64,000 nt of DNA, from contig JBKBOU010000002.1 in NCBI GenBank assembly GCA_046293395.1, forward strand, positions 1-64,000. The letters run 5' to 3'. A model generated the notes under the pieces. That model worked only from the letters and a program-made list of their open reading frames with translations, had not been told where the DNA came from and did no database searches. Source of the DNA: CAYNRA01 sp046293395 (GTDB lineage: Bacteria > Bacteroidota > Bacteroidia > Cytophagales > Spirosomataceae). Position numbers and translations under genes: made by a program. Positions 36,697-45,998 of this stretch are shown here, piece after piece. How positions within the stretch are numbered: position 1 is the first letter of the stretch; the number at the start of each line of letters is the position of its first letter.

Positions 36697-37494
36697 ATGA
36701 AATTTCTAAGAATAAGCGTATCTGGAAGTTTTAACTCTTTTCGCCAACCTGACTTTCAGACTTATCATAAAACATTGCCTTTGCCCCCTAAAACAACTGT
36801 GGCTGGAATGTTAGGTGCTGCCCTTGGAATTTCTCCGAAAGAAGTCAATGACAAATGGTTGGAAAACAATCGTTTTCAAATGGGAATTGTAGGCAATTCA
36901 AAAGGTAAAGCAAGTGATTTATGGCAGATTAGGAAATATGAAAATAAGCAAATATCAGCTTATAATAAGTTTAGAACTGATATTGAGAAAGGTTCAATCA
37001 GGGATGATTACGAAGTTATAACACCTTATAAAACGGCGGTTATTGTTCGTGAACTTTTGTTCGCTTGTGATTTTTTAATTTATCTAAATTTTACAGAAAA
37101 CACTGATTTTCAGTTAATTAAGGCACATTTAGAAAATCCTATTTGGGCTTTATCGCTTGGTCGAGAAGATGAATTGATTAAGATAAAAGATATTAATTTG
37201 GTAGAAATTGAGGAAAAAGAAGATGTTTTTCTTCAAAATACAATGATGCCACTTAATGAAAAGAATGAAAAATATGATATTGATTTATCAGGGCGTTCAT
37301 CTGATGGCAATTTGCTCAACGAAGCACCTAAAATCGTAAAATTGCCAATGGCATTTTCACAAAAAGAAGGTAGTGAGGCAAGGGAAGCCAAAATATTTCA
37401 AGATTTTACTTATATCAGTCAATTGCCAATAAAACCAAAAGGGAGTAAGTCTTTTTTTGATGAAGATTTACAAATAGCCTTTCAAGTTTTTTAA
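36697..37494 (+). CDS. cas5: Type I-B CRISPR Cascade protein Cas5
   Basis: A 265-residue RAMP protein. The N-terminal KFLRISVSGSFNSFRQPDFQTYHKTLPLPPKTTVAGMLGAALG is the typical Cas5 start, in which the F-R-x-P segment is followed by the PPKTTVxGMLGAxxG helix. Cas5 caps the 5' handle of the crRNA in the Cascade complex. It is tightly spaced between cas7 (2 bases) and cas3 (4 bases), consistent with one transcript. Confidence 0.92.
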   Translation: MKFLRISVSGSFNSFRQPDFQTYHKTLPLPPKTTVAGMLGAALGISPKEVNDKWLENNRFQMGIVGNSKGKASDLWQIRKYENKQISAYNKFRTDIEKGSIRDDYEVITPYKTAVIVRELLFACDFLIYLNFTENTDFQLIKAHLENPIWALSLGREDELIKIKDINLVEIEEKEDVFLQNTMMPLNEKNEKYDIDLSGRSSDGNLLNEAPKIVKLPMAFSQKEGSEAREAKIFQDFTYISQLPIKPKGSKSFFDEDLQIAFQVF

Positions 37495-37498
37495 TAAC

Positions 37499-39814
37499 AT
37501 GTATTGGAAAAAATATTCTCAAATATTAGCGAAAAGCAAGCCTGAAAAGACATTGCAAGAGCATACTCAAGATTGTTTTGACAAACTTTTGTTGGTGTTT
37601 GAATGGAAAAACACACTCATCACAAAAGTTTGTCAGCGATTCAGTTTAGATAAAGACCTTGTATTGAACAGACTTTTTTTGATGGTTGCTTTTCATGATA
37701 TTGGTAAAGCAAACATTCGTTTTCAAGCCAAAGTAAGAGGAAAAGTATTGGATGGACTAGAGTCTCATCCATTAGCTTCTGTACCATTTATTTATCACTA
37801 CACTAAAAACAACCCTATTTTTGAGTGTGATGATGATTTGTTTTATCCAGAAACTTTAGCTATTGTGAGTCATCATAATAGACTATATAAAGAGGTTTAT
37901 GAAGGGTATAAAAATATGGAAGTCAATTATGCAGAAGAGCATTTTTTTGAAACATTTTTTATTTTTATAAATCAACAAGCCAAACGTTTTTCTTTAAAAA
38001 ACTGGGAAGACCTGGTTTTTGACTCTACTATCTTAGATGAAGAAAAACCGTTTTTCCTTTTCTATGATGATGTTTTCGACCAAGTACCAAATTTTAAACA
38101 AATGGATAAAACACGAGATGTTTTCCTATTATTCAAGGCTATTTTGCACTATGCTGATTGGTTAGCTTCATCAGAACATCACGATTACAAGTATGTTCCA
38201 AGTGAAAATTTGAGTTCTATTACTACAAAAATGAAGCAAAAAGTGCCTGTTTTTCAAGATTGGCAGAGCTTTCAAAAAAAATCAGCCGAAAGCGAAGGAC
38301 ATATTTTTGTTCAGATTCCAACTGGCCAAGGAAAAACAGAAGCATCAGTATTATGGGCTGTCAATCAAAACAAAAATCAAAAAATCATATTCTTATTACC
38401 TACAATGGTGACAACCAATAAGATGTATGACCGAATGAAGCAGTTTTTTGAAAAAGACGAAATTGTTGGTTTGTCGCATGGTACAGCTCAATATGTATTA
38501 AAAAACAATAGCGACATTGAAACCGAAGATTTACGGAAGCATTATCTGTACAATCGTACTTTTTTCAAACCTGTTACAGTTGCTACCATAGACCAGTTAA
38601 TTTATAGTTTTTTCAATTGGGGCTATTGGGTTTTGACTGGTTCGGCGAGTTATAATGCAAAGATTATTATTGACGAAATCCATATTTATGATGCTTATAC
38701 TTTTGGACTTTTGTTAAAAACAATGGAATGTATTAAACCTTATAATACACAATTTGCTATTATGAGTGCTTCACTGCCTAATATTTTGAAAGAAGAAATT
38801 GAAAAAATAATTCCTGAATATACGCTTATTCAAGAACAAAAGTTCAATGAAAAGCAACGGCATATTTTAGAAACCTTTAATGATGATATTGAATTAAAAA
38901 TCGATGAAATTCTACATGATTACAAAACTGGGAAAAAAGTGCTGGTTGTTTGTAACACCATAAAAAAAGCAAGAGAAATCTTTAATTTGCTGCAAAATGA
39001 TGTCGTAAATGAACATATAATGCTTTATCACTCACAATTTATACTTCTCGACAAGAAAGATAAAGAGAAAAAATTAGATGAAATCTATGAATTAAGACAC
39101 GGTTTTATCGCGATTTGCACACAAATTGTAGAAGTGAGTTTAGATATCGATTTTGATGTACTTTTTACAGAAAATGCCCCAATTGATGCAATTATTCAAC
39201 GTTTAGGACGTGTAAATCGAAAGGGTGAAGTACAAAAAAGACGAAATGATATGGATTACGCAAAAGTAGTTATTTGCAAAGAAAATGATACAAGTCGCAA
39301 GTATGTATATAAAGGATTAGATAAAGTTCTTTCTACAACTTTTGAAGAACTCAAGAAATACGAAGTAGAACTCAATGGTAATTTACAAGAGCTACATTAT
39401 AAGCAAATAGTTGATTTGGTTTACACCAAACAAAATGTTGGTGATGATTTTTTCAAGGAAATCAACGAAGCAAAATTATTAATTGATAAACTTTGGAAAC
39501 ATATAACTAAAAACATTTATACACTTCGAGCTGAACAAAAACAATTGGAAGATATTAGTTCAAGAAAAATAGATTATCTCACAGTAGAATGTGTGTTGCA
39601 AAAACATAATATCATCAAGGACTTTAATTCGATGTTAGAGAACAAGCAATTTGATTCAGTCAAAGAATATTCAATCAAAATACCGCTCTACATAACAAAA
39701 AAATATAACGCAATAAAATTAAATGAGAATGCTGAGGTATTTCTAATTGACTTAGAATATAATTCTATTGAAGGTATTTCTTACAGTGAAGGTTCTGATT
39801 ACAATATTATTTAA
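37499..39814 (+). CDS. cas3: CRISPR-associated nuclease-helicase Cas3
   Basis: The 771-residue protein has an N-terminal HD nuclease (FHDIGKANIRF, His66-Asp67, with His22 and the later ESHPLAS and SHHNRL metal ligands) and an SF2 helicase: motif I PTGQGKTEAS, motif II IIDEIH (a DEIH variant), motif III IMSASLP, motif VI IIQRLGRVNRKG. Cas3 is recruited by Cascade to unwind and shred target DNA. The stop overlaps the cas4 start by one base (TAATG). G+C content is low and rises abruptly at that junction. Confidence 0.97.
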   Translation: MYWKKYSQILAKSKPEKTLQEHTQDCFDKLLLVFEWKNTLITKVCQRFSLDKDLVLNRLFLMVAFHDIGKANIRFQAKVRGKVLDGLESHPLASVPFIYHYTKNNPIFECDDDLFYPETLAIVSHHNRLYKEVYEGYKNMEVNYAEEHFFETFFIFINQQAKRFSLKNWEDLVFDSTILDEEKPFFLFYDDVFDQVPNFKQMDKTRDVFLLFKAILHYADWLASSEHHDYKYVPSENLSSITTKMKQKVPVFQDWQSFQKKSAESEGHIFVQIPTGQGKTEASVLWAVNQNKNQKIIFLLPTMVTTNKMYDRMKQFFEKDEIVGLSHGTAQYVLKNNSDIETEDLRKHYLYNRTFFKPVTVATIDQLIYSFFNWGYWVLTGSASYNAKIIIDEIHIYDAYTFGLLLKTMECIKPYNTQFAIMSASLPNILKEEIEKIIPEYTLIQEQKFNEKQRHILETFNDDIELKIDEILHDYKTGKKVLVVCNTIKKAREIFNLLQNDVVNEHIMLYHSQFILLDKKDKEKKLDEIYELRHGFIAICTQIVEVSLDIDFDVLFTENAPIDAIIQRLGRVNRKGEVQKRRNDMDYAKVVICKENDTSRKYVYKGLDKVLSTTFEELKKYEVELNGNLQELHYKQIVDLVYTKQNVGDDFFKEINEAKLLIDKLWKHITKNIYTLRAEQKQLEDISSRKIDYLTVECVLQKHNIIKDFNSMLENKQFDSVKEYSIKIPLYITKKYNAIKLNENAEVFLIDLEYNSIEGISYSEGSDYNII

Positions 39815-40359
39815 TGATGAACATAAATGCTACCCTAATTAACATACTTCACATTTGCCATAGGGAACTCTGGCTGCACGCCCACGTGATTCGGATGGAG
39901 CATACCTCAGATATCGTCTCGGAAGGAAAACTCATCGGGGAAACGACTTACCCCCAACGCGCCCATAAAAACCAAGAACTGGAGATTTCGGCGGATATAC
40001 CTACGCAAAAAGGAGTCGTTACATGTACAGCAAAAATTGATTTTTATGATGCACTTCGCGGTGTCGTCTATGAAACCAAAAAATCGGCTGCCAAAGAATG
40101 GGCGCATGTCGCACAAGTCCAATTCTATTTATATCTCCTCAGAAAAAACGATATCGACGCCAAATACGGACAAATCGAATACCCCAAACTCCGACAAACG
40201 GAACGTGTGGAACTCACAGAAGAAGACGAAAAAACGGTTCAAAACTGGATTGAACGAGCCATGGAAATCATCGCGCAGGACGAATGCCCTCCTCTCCTAC
40301 CCAAATCCAAATGTAGCAAATGTTCCTACTTTGATTTTTGCTGGAGTGGAGAAGAGTAA
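39814..40359 (+). CDS. cas4: CRISPR-associated exonuclease Cas4
   Basis: A 181-residue RecB-like nuclease with an iron-sulfur cluster. Cys15 (in HICHRELWLHAH) pairs with the C-terminal trio KCSKCSYFDFC for the 4Fe-4S site. The nuclease core shows VVYETKKSA and VQFYLYLL. Cas4 trims prespacers and selects for the PAM with Cas1-Cas2. It begins in the cas3 stop codon (TAATG). The gene's base composition is much higher in G+C than cas3. Confidence 0.94.
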   Translation: MMNINATLINILHICHRELWLHAHVIRMEHTSDIVSEGKLIGETTYPQRAHKNQELEISADIPTQKGVVTCTAKIDFYDALRGVVYETKKSAAKEWAHVAQVQFYLYLLRKNDIDAKYGQIEYPKLRQTERVELTEEDEKTVQNWIERAMEIIAQDECPPLLPKSKCSKCSYFDFCWSGEE

Positions 40360-40376
40360 ATTCAATAGACACCCTT

Positions 40377-41381
40377 ATGAAAAAAACATACTATTTATTT
40401 AATCCGGGTCGGCTGAGCCGCCAAGACAATACGCTTAAATTTTTGCCCATCGACGAAGACGGAAACGAAGGACAACCGCGCTATTTACCCGTAGAAACGA
40501 TTGATAATATCTACTGTTTTGGTTCTTTGGATGCCAACTCCGCCATGTATAATTTCTTAGGAAAACATCACATTGCCGTGCATTTCTTTGACTATTACGA
40601 GCATTATACGGGTTCGTTTATGCCAAAGGACTATTTGCTGGCGGGCAAAATGCAGGTGGAACAAACCAAATATTATCTATCCAACAAAAAGCGAATTTTG
40701 GTTGCTCAGAAATTTGTACTGGGTGGGGCGATGAATATGTTGAAAAACTTGCAATATTACAGCAACCGACAAAAAGAAGTCGGAAAACAGATTTCGGCGA
40801 TTCAGAATTACATTACAAATATTGAACATGCGTCCCAAATTGATGAATTAATGGGTTTAGAAGGAAACATCAGACAAACCTATTATGCCGCATTTGATGT
40901 GATAATCAATGATTTTGAGATGGGAAACCGTACAAAACAACCACCTAATAATGAAGTCAATGCGCTCATATCGTTTGGCAATATGATGTGTTATACGCTG
41001 TGTCTCGACCAGATTTATCATACGCAACTCAACCCGACGATCAGCTTTTTACATGAGCCAGGTTACAGGCGGTATTCTTTGGCGTTGGATTTGGCGGAGA
41101 TATTCAAGCCCATCTTGGTTGACCGCACGATATTTAGTTTGCTCAATAAAAAACAGATACAATCTTCCGATTTCCGACAGGAACTCAATCGATGTGTAAT
41201 GAAAGATTCGGCAAGAAAGACATTTGCACAAGCATTTGAGGAGAAGATAAAAGAGACGTTTAAGCACCGGAGTTTGGGGAGAAACGTGAGCTACAAGCAT
41301 TTGGTGAAGTTGGAATGTTACAAACTGAGTAAACATTTGCTTGGGATTGAGGAGTACAAACCGTTTCGGATGAATTGGTAA
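40377..41381 (+). CDS. cas1: CRISPR integrase Cas1 (type I-B)
   Basis: A 334-residue Cas1 starting KKTYYLFNPGRLSRQDNTL. The metal-binding residues lie in LEGNIRQTYY (Glu), SFLHEPGYRRYSLALDLAEIFKP (His and the following Asp/Glu), as in Cas1 of I-B systems. It joins new spacers to the leader end of the array. The ATG at 40377 is preferred. The frame is open further up but overlaps cas4. It precedes cas2 by 27 bases. Confidence 0.97.
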   Translation: MKKTYYLFNPGRLSRQDNTLKFLPIDEDGNEGQPRYLPVETIDNIYCFGSLDANSAMYNFLGKHHIAVHFFDYYEHYTGSFMPKDYLLAGKMQVEQTKYYLSNKKRILVAQKFVLGGAMNMLKNLQYYSNRQKEVGKQISAIQNYITNIEHASQIDELMGLEGNIRQTYYAAFDVIINDFEMGNRTKQPPNNEVNALISFGNMMCYTLCLDQIYHTQLNPTISFLHEPGYRRYSLALDLAEIFKPILVDRTIFSLLNKKQIQSSDFRQELNRCVMKDSARKTFAQAFEEKIKETFKHRSLGRNVSYKHLVKLECYKLSKHLLGIEEYKPFRMNW

Positions 41382-41408
41382 AAAGGACAACAAAAAGCGA
41401 AAAAAGAT

Positions 41409-41687
41409 ATGTATATTGTTTTGGTATATGACATCGCGAGTGCGGATGGAGGCGGGAAACGTGTGGGGAAAATGCTCAAGCATTGCCGTAAATATTTGAA
41501 TTGGATTCAGAACTCCGTTTTTGAGGGAGAGATAACTGAGGTAAAATTGCGGGAGATGTTGGTAACGGCAAAACAGATAATGAATGAAGAGACGGATAGC
41601 ATTATATTGTTTAAAAGTCGGGACGAACGTTGGTTGGATAAAGAGATTATTGGGGTTGAGCGGATGACGACGGACAATTTTATTTGA
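41409..41687 (+). CDS. cas2: CRISPR-associated Cas2
   Basis: A 92-residue ferredoxin-like protein. YIVLVYDIASADGGGKRVGK carries the conserved Asp at the end of strand 1, and NWIQNSVFEGEIT is the family's second signature. It bridges Cas1 dimers in the integration complex. It is the last cas gene, and the array leader starts immediately after. Confidence 0.96.
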   Translation: MYIVLVYDIASADGGGKRVGKMLKHCRKYLNWIQNSVFEGEITEVKLREMLVTAKQIMNEETDSIILFKSRDERWLDKEIIGVERMTTDNFI

Positions 41688-41891
41688 TGGGGAGGTCGTC
41701 GGAGAGAGAAAATACGGAAAAAGTTCTTTGACATTTTGGTTTAAAAAAGAGGAAAATAGCCATAACGTATTGATAATGAGGAGTCGTCGAGAAAGGGGGA
41801 AAAACGTAGTAATGGAGATAGACGAGAAAATGGTTTGTTTTTTGGGGATAAAACTGCTTTCTTTGTATGTAGGAGGCACATTTTGTAACGG
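41688..41891 (+). promoter_or_regulatory. CRISPR leader
   Basis: The 204 bases between the cas2 stop and the first repeat. It is rich in purines on this strand and includes poly-T/poly-A patches (41830-41845). It should contain the array promoter and the integration signal. I found no clean TAnnTTTG match. The polarity is set by the degenerate repeats at the far end of the array. Confidence 0.7.
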
Positions 41892-44800
41892 CTTCCAATC
41901 GCACCAATAAGGAATTGAAACTTATCGATTATTCTAAGAATTACATCGCCACGCGGCTTCCAATCGCACCAATAAGGAATTGAAACTCTTTTTCACCTTG
42001 TCGAGCGGGACGACCTTCTTCCTTCCAATCGCACCAATAAGGAATTGAAACAACGACTTCGGAACGTCCGAAATACCAAGAATCCGCTCTTCCAATCGCA
42101 CCAATAAGGAATTGAAACATGTCGATGACGTGGAGGTTACCGCTAATTTCACCCTTCCAATCGCACCAATAAGGAATTGAAACAAAACAGCTTCATTAGC
42201 TTACATGGATATTGATAACTTCCAATCGCACCAATAAGGAATTGAAACAAGTAAACTTGCAGGACGGCACGCCTGCACAATTTCTTCCAATCGCACCAAT
42301 AAGGAATTGAAACACGAACTTAGTCGTTCAGGCGGCAAGCAGGGCTACGGCTTCCAATCGCACCAATAAGGAATTGAAACATGTCGATTACGTGCAGGTT
42401 TCCTGATACCTCTCCGCCTTCCAATCGCACCAATAAGGAATTGAAACTTTACTACAACGCAAATCTAAGGAAAAAAGTTTAAACTTCCAATCGCACCAAT
42501 AAGGAATTGAAACAGACCGCAATTATAAGTATTTCGAGGGGGGTAAGTCTTCCAATCGCACCAATAAGGAATTGAAACGGCGCAACTTTACCGCCTTTCT
42601 AGTCGCTTTTTTTCTTCCAATCGCACCAATAAGGAATTGAAACACGTATTTAGGGCGGAATATCCTCAGTATAGTCTTACCTTCCAATCGCACCAATAAG
42701 GAATTGAAACTATAAATACTTAGTCAATCCTGCGGAAGAAAATTTGCTTCCAATCGCACCAATAAGGAATTGAAACATCTCCTTCCCAAAACAATTCCAG
42801 CACCTATCTTTCTTCCAATCGCACCAATAAGGAATTGAAACAGATATGGACAAGCAAAAGCCAAAAAATACACCCCCTTCCAATCGCACCAATAAGGAAT
42901 TGAAACAACCATCCTAGAAAAAATACACGACTTTAACGCGTCCCTTCCAATCGCACCAATAAGGAATTGAAACAATACTGCTCTCCTACTTCATTCTTCA
43001 GTTGGAAGCTTCCAATCGCACCAATAAGGAATTGAAACATTTCATTCATACAGTAATGCAAAAACTTAGAGAACTTCCAATCGCACCAATAAGGAATTGA
43101 AACACTCCTGTTCTGTTAGGCGAACAGTCTGATGTTTTCTTCCAATCGCACCAATAAGGAATTGAAACACTAAAAATGATATATAAATCGCGTCGGGTTT
43201 CCCGACTTCCAATCGCACCAATAAGGAATTGAAACTTACCCTGCCGACTATAATATATTCTCACTTGTCCGTACTTCCAATCGCACCAATAAGGAATTGA
43301 AACTATTTCTCAACTAATCTATCCAACGCGGCATCAACCTCTTCCAATCGCACCAATAAGGAATTGAAACATAAACTCAAGTGTGTTTTTTTGTTTAAGA
43401 TATTGCTTCCAATCGCACCAATAAGGAATTGAAACAATATTGAATTGTTAGATGAACGGAAAATTGAAGATGCTTCCAATCGCACCAATAAGGAATTGAA
43501 ACATGTTTGCCGTCACTTCCATTTCGTTAACCGCTGCTCTTCCAATCGCACCAATAAGGAATTGAAACAGAATATTGGCGAAAAGGTAGCTATGCAAGTC
43601 GGGCTTCCAATCGCACCAATAAGGAATTGAAACAAACCTACTAATATAGAAATACGTTCTGCATTATATCTTCCAATCGCACCAATAAGGAATTGAAACT
43701 CAGCTTCCTCTTCTTTAATGTACGATTTTAGAACGCTTCCAATCGCACCAATAAGGAATTGAAACTCCACTACCGCGACCGCGCAGACGTGACGGTAGAT
43801 TACCTTCCAATCGCACCAATAAGGAATTGAAACTATTTTCTTCTTCATCCTCAAGGAAATCTACGTACTTCCAATCGCACCAATAAGGAATTGAAACAGA
43901 CACATACATAAAAGAGGTATGTGAATCTTGCGGCTTCCAATCGCACCAATAAGGAATTGAAACAAAGAACGTGGTTGTAAAGCGGATTGAACCCGAAAGC
44001 TTCCAATCGCACCAATAAGGAATTGAAACATGTCGATGACGTGTAAATTACCTGATACCTCACCCTTCTTCCAATCGCACCAATAAGGAATTGAAACTCT
44101 TCTGGAGTAATCCAACGCTTTCGGCTTCCTGTTCTTCCAATCGCACCAATAAGGAATTGAAACAATGGTGACAAATGGAGTGATATAGACAGGAGGGACG
44201 CTTCCAATCGCACCAATAAGGAATTGAAACAACGCGCGGCGGTTCGTTAGACCCTTCGATATTACCCTTCCAATCGCACCAATAAGGAATTGAAACTTAT
44301 CGACTCATCAACTCACGAATGGACGACACTTCCTTCCAATCGCACCAATAAGGAATTGAAACTTGTCATCGTTACGCCGTTTTGGCAATAGTCGGGACTT
44401 CCAATCGCACCAATAAGGAATTGAAACTCGACGTACAAAAATGCGTTTTTTCCAAGCTGCCGCCTTCCAATCGCACCAATAAGGAATTGAAACATTCGTA
44501 TTTTTGAGTTGAGGAAAACTCGATTTGGCTTCCAATCGCACCAATAAGGAATTGAAACTGATTAAGTACTTTGACATGGTCACGCCTTTTGTACACTTCC
44601 AATCGCACCAATAAGGAATTGAAACGGAATTATCTCAATTAGCTTTAGCATTCGTTTTGACTCTTCCAATCGCACCAATAAGGAATTGAAACACTCCTGT
44701 TCTGTTAGGCGAACAGTCTGATGTTTTTCTTCCAATCGCACCAATAAGGAATTGAAACATTTTAGGCAATTTTTTTGCTGATACTTGGGTTACGTCTTCC

Positions 44801-45416
44801 AATCGCACCAATAAGGAATTGAAACTGCGTACATTTTCGAGCATAAACTTGGCATCAGGACTTCCAATCGCACCAATAAGGAATTGAAACAAGCCAGACA
44901 TTAAATAACTGCTCATCTTGTTTATCTTCCAATCGCACCAATAAGGAATTGAAACACAATCCCCGATTTTTCGCAAAGCTGAATCGCTTCGCTTCCAATC
45001 GCACCAATAAGGAATTGAAACAAACCTTTAAGAATTTGCGCGTTAAGGATTTGGGACTTCCAATCGCACCAATAAGGAATTGAAATTCACATCAATCTCA
45101 ATCATACTGCCCGCGCTGTTTACTTCCAATCGCACCAATAAGGAATTGAAATCTCAATCGCGGTTTCGATAACGGAATCGAAATAAGCTTCCAATCGCAC
45201 CAATAAGGAATTGAAATTATTTTTTTTAAGCTGTTGTAATTACAAATTTTGAACCCTTCCAATCGCACCAATAAGGAATTGAAATGAGGGTTGTAATAGA
45301 ATGTTGTAAATCTCTATTATACTTCCAATCGCACCAATAAGGAATTGAAACGTTTCAAATGGCGGCGAAGAGTATATTCCTAAAAACTTCCAATCGCACC
45401 AATAAGGAATTGAAAC
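41892..45416 (+). CRISPR. CRISPR array, 54 repeats and 53 spacers
   Basis: The repeat is 30 bases, starting CTTCCAATCGCACCAATAAG and ending GAATTGAAAC. I counted 54 copies from 41892-41921 to 45387-45416, with spacers of 34-38 bases. The last eight bases, ATTGAAAC, are the usual crRNA handle, so transcription runs plus, as for cas. All repeats are identical except four successive copies near the distal end (45057-45086, 45123-45152, 45188-45217, 45256-45285), which end in T instead of C. Of the 53 spacers, 31 begin with A, 17 with T, 4 with G and 1 with C. One spacer occurs twice, and three others are variants of one target. Confidence 0.99.
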
Positions 45417-45419
45417 AAA

Positions 45420-45555
45420 GTTGGTTTCGGCTACGCTCAACCAACGACATCTTCTATTTCATCAATAAAATAATGCTGAAAATATGTCGGTTTCGACTAC
45501 GCTCAACTAACAAAAAATTGTAGAAATGTATCGGTTTCGGATTCGCTCAACTAAC
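45420..45555. repeat. Three copies of a short imperfect palindromic repeat next to the array
   Basis: Copies at 45420-45445, 45486-45511 and 45530-45555, each 26 bases, of the form (g/a)t(t/c)ggtttcg followed by gctcaac(c/t)aac. The first folds as a hairpin with GTTGGTT/AACCAAC arms. The first copy begins three bases after the last CRISPR repeat. Similar tTTCG-ACTACGCTCAAc text recurs as an interspersed repeat in Bacteroidota, from memory. The element carries no gene. Confidence 0.7.
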
Positions 45556-45602
45556 GAAGAGTTGGAAATATATCAAATAAATGAGTAACAGATACGTATA
45601 AA

Positions 45603-45634
45603 AACAAAAAAGCCTCAGAAAAATCTGAGGCTTT
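45603..45634 (-). terminator. Rho-independent terminator of tRNA-Asp
   Basis: A 9-bp stem agcctcaga (45611-45619) / tctgaggct (45624-45632). On the minus strand it is followed by TTTTTTGTTTT, four bases beyond the tRNA 3' end. Confidence 0.88.
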
Positions 45635-45636
45635 CG

Positions 45637-45710
45637 CGGTCCGGACGGGGCTCGAACCCGCGACCCCATGCGTGACAGGCATGTATTCTAACCAACTGAA
45701 CTACCGGACC
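45637..45710 (-). tRNA. tRNA-Asp (anticodon GTC)
   Basis: A 74-base cloverleaf on the minus strand: acceptor GGTCCGG / CCGGACC with discriminator G (typical of tRNA-Asp), anticodon stem CATGC / GCATG closing the 7-base loop CTGTCAC with anticodon GTC (45674-45676), and T arm GCGGGTTCGAGCCCCGT. CCA is not encoded. It has a good promoter upstream and a terminator downstream, so it is a single-tRNA unit. Confidence 0.97.
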
Positions 45711-45749
45711 AAACTTGGAACTTATTGCTTCGTTCCCGAATTGTGAGTG

Positions 45750-45780
45750 CAAAGGTATGGCAAAAATTAGTACTTGTCAA
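45750..45780 (-). promoter_or_regulatory. Promoter of tRNA-Asp
   Basis: On the minus strand TTG (45778-45780), 20 bases, then TACCTTTG (45750-45757), ending 39 bases before the tRNA 5' end. It fits the Bacteroidota -33/-7 consensus well. Confidence 0.65.
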
Positions 45781-45998
45781 GCGTTTTGTTAAAAAAAGTA
45801 CGCTTTTTTCTAACAAAATCCCTAAGTATCTTATAATCAGTAAACAAAAAACGACTGATTCAAAAATATTTTTTCACCACAATTCAAGTTAAAATACGAA
45901 CTCTAGCTATCCAAACTACTTTTATTCATCAATCGCATGACAAAAAACGTATTTTGTGTAATTTTACAAAAAAGTCCAACGACCACTTGTAACTTTCA

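Noticed and set aside
41862..41885. TTTG and ACATTTTG in the CRISPR leader as an array promoter
   Set aside because: Spacing is only 12 bases and the -7 box has two mismatches at its conserved TA.
41934..45440. Several minus-strand reading frames repeating FQFLIGAIG, VSIPYWCDWK or FNSLLVRLE
   Set aside because: They are translations of the 30-base CRISPR repeat in three frames, not proteins.
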